A DNA stretch of 64,000 bases from Pacificimonas sp036351775 (GTDB taxonomy: Bacteria; Pseudomonadota; Alphaproteobacteria; Sphingomonadales; Sphingomonadaceae): positions 186,001 to 250,000 of the forward strand of contig JAZBPX010000064.1 of assembly GCA_036351775.1 (NCBI GenBank). The letters run 5' to 3'. Shown here piece by piece: positions 58,228-64,000 of the stretch. The position numbers were made by a program, and so were the translations under genes. Positions within the stretch are counted from its first letter, which is position 1. Every line of letters begins with the position of its first letter. The notes under the pieces are model-generated. The model was given only the letters and a program-made list of their open reading frames with translations. It was not told where the DNA came from and did no database searches.

Positions 58228-58266
58228 ATGTCGCACCTGCGGACTATTTTATAACTTTATGTCGCA
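58228..58266 (+). promoter_or_regulatory. Possible ilvB promoter with flanking direct repeats
   Basis: ATGTCGCA occurs at 58228-58235 and 58259-58266, 31 bases apart (three helical turns), on either side of TATAAC (58250-58255), a possible -10. No fitting -35 is seen, as expected of an activated promoter. No attenuator leader peptide was recognised in the 70 bases before the ilvB start. Confidence 0.3.
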
Positions 58267-58334
58267 ATCGGTGCTTGAAACGTAATCGAGAGACTGATAG
58301 CCCCCGCGCTTCTCCTAGACTCAGGATACAGACA

Positions 58335-60074
58335 ATGCCTACGGGTGCGGAAAATCTTGTGCATGCGCTTCTCGACGAGGGCGTGGATACCGTCTTTGGC
58401 TATCCGGGCGGCGCGGTGCTGCCGATCTACGACGCGCTGTTCGAGCATCCGAAGATCCGGCACATTCTCGTCCGCCACGAGCAGGGCGCGGTGCATGCGG
58501 CGGAGGGCTATGCCCGCTCCACCGGAAAGCCGGGCGTCGCGCTCGTCACCTCCGGCCCCGGCGCGACCAACACCGTGACCGGCATCACGGACGCCCTGAT
58601 GGATTCGATCCCGGTCGTCGTCATCTGCGGGCAGGTTCCCTCGCACCTCATCGGCACGGACGCCTTTCAGGAATGCGACACGGTCGGCATCACCCGCCAC
58701 TGCTCGAAACATAATTACCTGGTGAAGGAGCCGCTTGCGCTCGCCGACACGGTAAAGAACGCGTTCCGCATCGCCACCAGCGGCCGTCCCGGCCCCGTTG
58801 TCATCGACATTCCGAAGGATGTTCAGGTCGAGGATGTCCCCTTCAAGACCGGCGCGCAGATGCACAAGGGGTACGCACCGCGTGTGAAGGGCGACCTTGC
58901 CGCCATCGAGGCGGCGGTCGATCTTCTGTCGGAGGCGGAGCGCCCCATCCTCTATGTCGGCGGCGGCACGATTAATTCGGGCCCCGGCGCGTCTCTGCTG
59001 GTGAAGGATTTGCAGCGCCTGACGGGCGCGCCCGTCACCGCGACGCTGATGGGCCTCGGCGCATTTCCCGCAACCGACAAGGCGTGGCTCGGCATGCTCG
59101 GCATGCACGGCACCTACGAGGCCAACATGGCCATGAACCAGTGCGACGTGATGCTGTGCATCGGCGCGCGCTATGATGACCGGGTGACCGGCCGGGTCGA
59201 TGCCTTCTCGCCGGGCTCGCGGAAGATTCACATCGATATCGACCGCTCCTCCATCAACAAGAATGTCCGCGTCGATCTCGGCATCGTCGGGGACGTCGGC
59301 CATGTGCTGGAAGACATGACGCGGGTCTGGCGGTCGCGCGGGCTGTCTCCGCCCTCGCATGACGAATGGTGGAACCGCATCAAGGGCTGGCGCGCACGCG
59401 GCTCGCTCGATTTCGACCAGCCGGACAAGGGCGATATCCTGCCGCAGCAGGCGGTGAAGCGCCTCTACGAGCTGACCCGCGCGAAATCGCCGATCATCAC
59501 GACGGAGGTCGGACAGCACCAGATGTGGGCCGCGCAGCATTTCGGCTTCGACAAGCCGAACAAGTGGCTGACGTCGGGCGGTCTCGGGACGATGGGCTAC
59601 GGCCTCCCCGCCGCCATCGGCGCCCAGCTCGGCAATCCCAATGCGCTCGTGATCGACATCGCCGGCGAGGCGTCCATTCAGATGAACATTCAGGAGCTGG
59701 CCACGGCCACGCAGTACAGACTGCCGGTGAAGGTCTTTGTCCTGAACAACGAATATATGGGCATGGTGCGCCAATGGCAGGACCTGACCTATTCCGGCCG
59801 CCGCGCGCACAGCTATTCCGACGCCCTGCCCGACTTCGTGAAGCTGGCGGAGGCCTATAACTGGAAGGGCATCCGCATCGAGAGGAACGAGGATCTGGGT
59901 GCCGGGATCGAGGACATGCTGGCGCATGACGGCCCGGTTTTCGTCGACTGCATGGTGGCGAAGGTCGAGAACTGCTTCCCCATGATCCCGTCGGGCGCGG
60001 CGCATACGGACATGATCCTCCACGCCAACGAAGTCGTCGGCAGCGTCGAAAAAGACGCCGAAGCGCTGGTGTGA
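58335..60074 (+). CDS. ilvB: Acetolactate synthase large subunit
   Basis: A 579-residue thiamine-diphosphate enzyme making acetolactate or acetohydroxybutyrate for branched-chain amino acids. The catalytic glutamate block LVRHEQGAVHAAEGYAR (about 43-59), GYPGGAVLPIYDAL and the cofactor block AGEASIQMNIQELATATQY are clear. In the last one a Glu stands where most family members have Asp (GDG/GDA). The ATG at 58335 was chosen over the longer frame. ilvN and ilvC follow in order, with repeat elements between. Confidence 0.95.
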   Translation: MPTGAENLVHALLDEGVDTVFGYPGGAVLPIYDALFEHPKIRHILVRHEQGAVHAAEGYARSTGKPGVALVTSGPGATNTVTGITDALMDSIPVVVICGQVPSHLIGTDAFQECDTVGITRHCSKHNYLVKEPLALADTVKNAFRIATSGRPGPVVIDIPKDVQVEDVPFKTGAQMHKGYAPRVKGDLAAIEAAVDLLSEAERPILYVGGGTINSGPGASLLVKDLQRLTGAPVTATLMGLGAFPATDKAWLGMLGMHGTYEANMAMNQCDVMLCIGARYDDRVTGRVDAFSPGSRKIHIDIDRSSINKNVRVDLGIVGDVGHVLEDMTRVWRSRGLSPPSHDEWWNRIKGWRARGSLDFDQPDKGDILPQQAVKRLYELTRAKSPIITTEVGQHQMWAAQHFGFDKPNKWLTSGGLGTMGYGLPAAIGAQLGNPNALVIDIAGEASIQMNIQELATATQYRLPVKVFVLNNEYMGMVRQWQDLTYSGRRAHSYSDALPDFVKLAEAYNWKGIRIERNEDLGAGIEDMLAHDGPVFVDCMVAKVENCFPMIPSGAAHTDMILHANEVVGSVEKDAEALV

Positions 60075-60124
60075 TGATGGTGAACCGTCTTCCTGTCCCC
60101 CACCGCTCCTTGCCGTCCAAACTT

Positions 60125-60200
60125 GTCATCCCCGCGCAGGCGGGGATCTCATCCGGCAGCGCGCCCGCTTTCCAGAGATCCACGGCTGCGCGGGGATGAC
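60125..60200. repeat. Paired inverted-repeat element E5 (76 bp)
   Basis: The left arm GTCATCCCCGCGCAGGCGGG (60125 onward) and the right arm ending GCTGCGCGGGGATGAC (to 60200) are inverted; the right arm is worn. It fills most of the 158-base gap between ilvB and ilvN. Confidence 0.7.
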
Positions 60201-60232
60201 ACTCTTCAAGGCTTTCGCGAAATGACCCGCCC

Positions 60233-60751
60233 ATGACCCTCCAGGAACACAGCCTTATCCGCCCGCACACGCTGGCGATTACCGTGGACAACGAACCCGG
60301 CGCGCTCGCCCGCATCGTCGGCATGTTCTCCGCGCGCGGCTATAATATCGAAAGCCTGTCGGTCGCCGACATCTCCGAAAAGCACGATGTAAGCCGTGTG
60401 ACGGTCGTCACGCAGGGCGATGAGCATACCGTCGAGCAGATCATGGCGCAGTGCGAGCGGCTGGTGCCCGTGCACCGCGTCGCGGACCTCACCGAGGAAG
60501 GCGGCCATGTCGAACGCGAATTCGCGCTCGTCAAAGTGCGCGGCAAGGGTGAGGACCGACTGGAGGCGATGCGCCTCGCGGAAATCTACCGCGCGCGCGT
60601 TGTCGATGCGACGATGGAAAGCTTCATCTTCGAAATCACCGGCTCGACGGACAAGGTCGACCAGTTCATCGATCTGATGCGCCAGATCGGCCTTGTCGAG
60701 ATCGGCAAGTCCGGCGTCGTCGCCATCTCCCGCGGTGCCGAGGCGGCTTGA
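60233..60751 (+). CDS. ilvN: Acetolactate synthase small (regulatory) subunit
   Basis: A 172-residue subunit that binds valine and raises the activity of IlvB. The N-terminal ACT domain reads TLAITVDNEPGALARIVGMF and onward to GYNIESLSV (about 12-45); the C-terminal half has the ALS small-subunit domain with LMRQIGLVEIGKSGVVAISR at its end. Length matches the E. coli IlvH type (163). Confidence 0.95.
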   Translation: MTLQEHSLIRPHTLAITVDNEPGALARIVGMFSARGYNIESLSVADISEKHDVSRVTVVTQGDEHTVEQIMAQCERLVPVHRVADLTEEGGHVEREFALVKVRGKGEDRLEAMRLAEIYRARVVDATMESFIFEITGSTDKVDQFIDLMRQIGLVEIGKSGVVAISRGAEAA

Positions 60752-60765
60752 AAGCTGAGCAGACT

Positions 60766-60791
60766 GTCATCCCGGCGAAGGCCGGGACCCA
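60766..60791. repeat. Single-arm copy of the E-type repeat
   Basis: GTCATCCCGGCGAAGGCCGG followed by GACCCA matches the left arm of element E3 exactly in its core, but no inverted right arm follows within 120 bases. It folds into a hairpin 14 bases after the ilvN stop and may be a terminator. Confidence 0.6.
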
Positions 60792-60884
60792 CGCCGTGAC
60801 CGAGGAGGTCTTCGCCTACCCGAACCACACCCACTCCGTTACCGGGAAACACACCACACCGGCATCCTGAAACATACCCACACC

Positions 60885-60961
60885 GTCATCCAGAACTCGT
60901 TTCAGGATCCAGTTTCCAAACCAACACCGACGATTGGATCCTGAAACGAGTTCAGGATGAC
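60885..60961. repeat. Paired inverted-repeat element F3 (77 bp)
   Basis: The left arm holds CAGAACTCGTTTCAGGATCC and the right arm GGATCCTGAAACGAGTTCAG, an almost perfect inverse. Length is equal to that of element F1 at 6545. It ends 20 bases before the ilvC ATG, so it lies in the ilvC leader. Confidence 0.8.
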
Positions 60962-60981
60962 GAAGTAAGAGGATAAACATC

Positions 60982-62001
60982 ATGAAAGTCTTCTACGATT
61001 CCGACGCCGATCTCGGCCTGATCGCGAACAAGACCATCGCCATTGTCGGCTATGGCAGCCAAGGCCACGCTCACGCCCAGAACCTGCGCGACAGCGGCGC
61101 GGGCGAAGTGATCGTCGCGCTCCGCCCCGGCTCGGCCAGCGCGAAGAAGGCGGAGGGTGCGGGCTTCCGCGTTCTCTCCAACGCCGACGCCGCGAAGGAA
61201 GCGGACATCATCATGATGGCCGCGCCCGACGAGCACCAGGCCGGCATTTACGCCGATGACCTCCACGACAATATGAAGGAGGGTGCCGCCCTCGCCTTCG
61301 CCCATGGCCTCAACATCCACTTCGGCCTGATCGAGCCGCGCGCCGACATCGACGTCATCATGATCGCGCCAAAGGGGCCGGGCCATACGGTCCGCGCCGA
61401 ATATGAGCGCGGCGGCGGCGTCCCCTGCCTCATTGCCATCGACCAGAATGCGAGCGGCAACGCGCATGACATCGCGCTCGCCTACGCCTCCGGCATGGGC
61501 GGCGGCCGCTCCGGCGTCATCGAAACGACGTTCCGGGAGGAATGCGAGACCGATTTGTTCGGTGAGCAGGCTGTCCTCTGCGGCGGCCTGTCGGCGCTCA
61601 TCATGGCCGGCTTCGAAACGCTGACCGAGGCCGGTTACGCGCCCGAAATGGCCTATTTCGAGTGCCTGCACGAGGTGAAGCTGATCGTCGACCTGATGTA
61701 CGAGGGCGGCATCGCCAACATGCGCTACTCGATCTCGAACACCGCCGAGTACGGCGACTACAAAACCGGCCCGCGCATCATCACCGACGAGACGAAAGCC
61801 GAGATGGGCCGCGTACTCAAGGACATCCAGGCCGGGCGCTTCGTGAAGGATTTCATTGCCGACAACCGCGTCGGCAATCCGGAGATGAAGGCCGCGCGGA
61901 AGATGCAGGCGGCCCACCCCATCGAGGCGGTCGGCGAGGACCTTCGCGCGATGATGCCGTGGATTTCCAAGAACAAGCTGGTGGACAAGGCGAAAAACTA
62001 G
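60982..62001 (+). CDS. ilvC: Ketol-acid reductoisomerase (class I)
   Basis: A 339-residue NADPH enzyme for the second common step of valine and isoleucine synthesis. The Rossmann loop IVGYGSQGHAHAQNL (about 20-34), the metal and substrate regions ETDLFGEQAVLCGG and EMAYFECLHEVKLIVDLMYE, and the short class I length are all typical. Ribosome site AGAGGA precedes the ATG. An F-type repeat lies directly upstream. Confidence 0.96.
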   Translation: MKVFYDSDADLGLIANKTIAIVGYGSQGHAHAQNLRDSGAGEVIVALRPGSASAKKAEGAGFRVLSNADAAKEADIIMMAAPDEHQAGIYADDLHDNMKEGAALAFAHGLNIHFGLIEPRADIDVIMIAPKGPGHTVRAEYERGGGVPCLIAIDQNASGNAHDIALAYASGMGGGRSGVIETTFREECETDLFGEQAVLCGGLSALIMAGFETLTEAGYAPEMAYFECLHEVKLIVDLMYEGGIANMRYSISNTAEYGDYKTGPRIITDETKAEMGRVLKDIQAGRFVKDFIADNRVGNPEMKAARKMQAAHPIEAVGEDLRAMMPWISKNKLVDKAKN

Positions 62002-62074
62002 CGCCACCCTTGTCGGCAATGGCGCGGCTTGCCAATCATCTGGCGGCCGCGCCCATCCTGAAGGAGATTTCGTC

Positions 62075-62764
62075 ATGCGCCTCGTAACCGCCCTCGCCGC
62101 TTCGGCGATCTTCGCCATCCCCGTCGCCGCCTACCAGGTCGCCGGTACAGGCTCAGACGAAGCCGCGGCCACCCAGCTTGCGCCGATGGTGATGACCACC
62201 CCGCCCGCCCCCGAGGCCTTCGGAAAGCGCGACACATCCACTGTCGAGGCCGGAACCTACACTGTGGATACTGGACATACGACGGTCACCTTCACCGTCG
62301 ATCACCTCGGCTTCTCTTCCTACACTGGCCAGTTCGGCGACCCGACCGGCACGCTGACGCTCGACCCGGCAAACCCCGCCGCCGCGAGCGTCGAGGTCAC
62401 CTTTCCCATCAGCGGCGTCTCGACGACCAGCGACCAGCTCGACCAGCACCTGATGAGCGCCGACTTCTTCACGGCCGAAGAGCACCCCAACGCGACCTTC
62501 ACGTCCACCGACATCGTCGTCGAGGGCCAGAACGCCGCCATTCGCGGGGACCTGACCATGAACGGCCAGACCAATTCCGTCGTGCTGCAGACGCAGTTCT
62601 ACGGTGCCGGTGTCAGCGGCATGTCGAACAAGCTGAACATCGGCTTCCGCGCCGTGACGACGATCGATCGCAGCGACTGGGGCATCGACTATGCGATCCC
62701 GATGGTCTCTGACGAGGTGCTGCTGGTCATCGACGCCGCCTTCATCCTCGACGACGAAGGCTGA
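62075..62764 (+). CDS. YceI family periplasmic protein
   Basis: A 229-residue exported protein with a signal peptide (about 1-19, ending AIPVAAYQ) and strong AAGGAG ribosome site. From residue 60 it shows the YceI lipocalin-like barrel: GTYTVDTGHTTVTFTVDHLG, then TFPISGVSTTSDQLDQHL and FFTAEEHPNATFTST. Members bind isoprenoid or other lipids such as polyprenyl chains; the ligand here is unknown. It converges on the VOC gene. Confidence 0.92.
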   Translation: MRLVTALAASAIFAIPVAAYQVAGTGSDEAAATQLAPMVMTTPPAPEAFGKRDTSTVEAGTYTVDTGHTTVTFTVDHLGFSSYTGQFGDPTGTLTLDPANPAAASVEVTFPISGVSTTSDQLDQHLMSADFFTAEEHPNATFTSTDIVVEGQNAAIRGDLTMNGQTNSVVLQTQFYGAGVSGMSNKLNIGFRAVTTIDRSDWGIDYAIPMVSDEVLLVIDAAFILDDEG

Positions 62765-62785
62765 GCCCCAACTCCGCCGCCGCCG

Positions 62786-63334
62786 CTACTCCGCCGCCTG
62801 TACCTGCGCCTGCGCGGCGGGGTGCGGCTGCACCATCGCGGGCGGCGGCGAGGGTTTGAATTCCGTCTCCTCAAGCGCCGCCAGCGCCCGCTCCCGGTCC
62901 TCCGCCGTAAACGTCCCCGTCGTCAGGCAGAACTCCACCATGTTGCCATTGGGGTCGCGCGTATAGACGGAGTGGCACCAGTTATGGTCGATCTCCAGAA
63001 CGTCGAGCCCGGCCGCGTTCCACATCGCCCGCTTCTCGTCCAGCGCCCCCCGGCTGTCGACGTCGAAGCTGAAGTGGTTCGTCCCGTTCGGCAGGTTCGC
63101 CGCCTTGTTCAGGTCGAACTCATGGGCTCCTTGCGTGGCGGTATCGTGCAGTTCCCAGAAGGCGATGAACTTCGTGTCGTCGCCGTCCATCCGGTAAAAG
63201 AAATGCTTGCCCCAGCCCCCTTCCGGGATCGGCGCGATTTCCACCTTCACCAGTTCGAACCCGCACACGCCCTCGTAAAAGTCGTGCGTTGCCTTCATGT
63301 CCTTCGCGGCCAGCGCGAGATGGTGATAGCCCAT
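62786..63334 (-). CDS. VOC family protein (extradiol dioxygenase/glyoxalase fold)
   Basis: A 182-residue protein with start motif YHHLALAAKDMKATHDFYEG and end motif HSVYTRDPNGNMVEFCL, both typical of VOC proteins, with probable metal ligands His at residue 4-5, His in NGTNHFSFDVDS and Glu in MVEF. The last 35 residues are a Glu/Pro/Ala-rich tail without known role. It directly follows the CMD-family gene (2 bases between), so both are in one operon and may act on the same compound. Confidence 0.88.
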   Translation of the reverse strand: MGYHHLALAAKDMKATHDFYEGVCGFELVKVEIAPIPEGGWGKHFFYRMDGDDTKFIAFWELHDTATQGAHEFDLNKAANLPNGTNHFSFDVDSRGALDEKRAMWNAAGLDVLEIDHNWCHSVYTRDPNGNMVEFCLTTGTFTAEDRERALAALEETEFKPSPPPAMVQPHPAAQAQVQAAE

Positions 63335-63336
63335 GG

Positions 63337-63981
63337 TCAGTCCTCCTTCCGCGCCGCGTCGGCCATCGCCATGACGTCGGCGTCATAGTCGCCCGGTGCG
63401 GGCACCTCGACGATGCGCTCGTCGACATCGTCATATTCCAGGCGCAGCGCCCGGCTCATGATCGCATGCATCATATAGGTGCAGGTGATGTATGTCAGTT
63501 CGAGGATTTCCTCGTCCGACAGCTCCTCGCGCATCGCATCGAAGATTTCCTCGGTCACCCGCCCCCGCTGCAGCACCAGCGCATCGGTATAGGCCAGCAC
63601 CGCGCGTTCGATGGGCGAGAAACAGTCGGCGATCTGCCAGGCAGGAATGGCCTTGATCTGCTCCTCGGTAAAGCCGACCCCGCGCATCGCCTTGCAATGC
63701 TGCGAGAAGACGAACCGAGAGCCGACTGCAAAGCCTGCCCGCGTCTGCCCCAGCTCGCGCAGCTGCGGGTCGATCTGGCGGTTTTCGGACCGGTAGAAGC
63801 CGAACCCGTCCGTCGTGTGCTTGAAGGCGTCGGGAACGATATTGAACACCGTCCACCAGTTGCCCGGCGTACCCGTCGCGGTGCCAGGCTCCTTCACCGG
63901 GTCGCGGCCCTCGAACAGCATCTGGAATACGCGCGCGGCATATTCGTCGGCAGGCTTTCCGGCTTCTTTCAGTCGCGGCAT
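63337..63981 (-). CDS. Carboxymuconolactone decarboxylase (CMD/AhpD-like) family protein
   Basis: A 214-residue all-helical protein. The middle part, VGSRFVFSQHCKAMRGVGFT (about 82-101), holds the single Cys and His that stand where AhpD has its CxxC-H site, followed by FSPIERAVLAYTDALV and ELSDEEILELTYI, typical CMD-domain helices. With one cysteine only, a peroxidase-type reductase role is unlikely; CMD lyase-like or other roles remain open. It is the first gene of a pair with the VOC protein. Confidence 0.85.
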   Translation of the reverse strand: MPRLKEAGKPADEYAARVFQMLFEGRDPVKEPGTATGTPGNWWTVFNIVPDAFKHTTDGFGFYRSENRQIDPQLRELGQTRAGFAVGSRFVFSQHCKAMRGVGFTEEQIKAIPAWQIADCFSPIERAVLAYTDALVLQRGRVTEEIFDAMREELSDEEILELTYITCTYMMHAIMSRALRLEYDDVDERIVEVPAPGDYDADVMAMADAARKED

Positions 63982-64000
63982 GGTGGTCTCCCGTGGTGCG

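Noticed and set aside
58257..60023. 588-codon open frame on the minus strand
   Set aside because: Shadow of ilvB.

Overview
The window is GC-rich chromosomal DNA from an alphaproteobacterium, most likely a member of the Sphingomonadales; this is inferred from gene content, not from a marker gene. Supporting signs are the exosortase-A-associated ligase and glycosyltransferase, three perfect EcfG-type general-stress promoters (GGAAC-N16/17-CGTT), two GTTC-N7-GTTC LexA boxes, the AHAS/thiolase/acyl-CoA dehydrogenase types, and many short paired inverted repeats of the kind scattered through sphingomonad genomes. No rRNA, tRNA, CRISPR array, prophage or insertion sequence was seen.

Layout. 1-9.1 kb: a GST-family gene, malate synthase G, then a formaldehyde/alcohol block (class III alcohol dehydrogenase frmA, a VOC protein, S-formylglutathione hydrolase, a lipoprotein PQQ-cytochrome c alcohol dehydrogenase). 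9.1-12.6 kb: a receiver protein, a DASS anion transporter and small unknown genes, one directly behind a LexA-box match. 12.5-13.9 kb: a visibly AT-richer two-gene module (Panacea/SocA-type antitoxin plus an unknown partner) behind a second LexA-box match and followed by the stump of a DUF4160 gene. 13.9-18.8 kb: nrdB and nrdA, separated by a glycosyltransferase and a lipoprotein gene, with a pair of NrdR boxes upstream. 19-25.9 kb: a same-strand row of an outer-membrane autotransporter-like subtilase carrying about 30 YGFIIPV repeats, a TPR-sensor histidine kinase and a receiver protein. 26-30.5 kb: acyl-CoA dehydrogenase, enoyl-CoA hydratase, M15 peptidase, DedA, DinB. 30.5-35.2 kb: a complete type I secretion system (TolC, ABC, HlyD) without an adjacent substrate. 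35.3-42.6 kb: dipeptide epimerase, APH-like kinase, a stress flavin protein with an EcfG promoter, thiolase, MaoC hydratase, PutA. 42.6-46 kb: tiny membrane proteins, MscS, topoisomerase IB and a DJ-1/PfpI protein, the last two fired by divergent EcfG promoters. 46-50 kb: exosortase-A-linked polysaccharide genes. 50-54.5 kb: a ParA / ribbon-helix-helix / SPOR group. 54.5-64 kb: serB, miaA, a CHASE3 hybrid kinase, ilvB-ilvN-ilvC, YceI, a VOC protein and a CMD-family protein.

The two most unusual items are the YGFIIPV-repeat subtilase with its two-component neighbours, and the SocAB-like module that appears to be under SOS control. Both are annotated from sequence reading alone; no database search was run.
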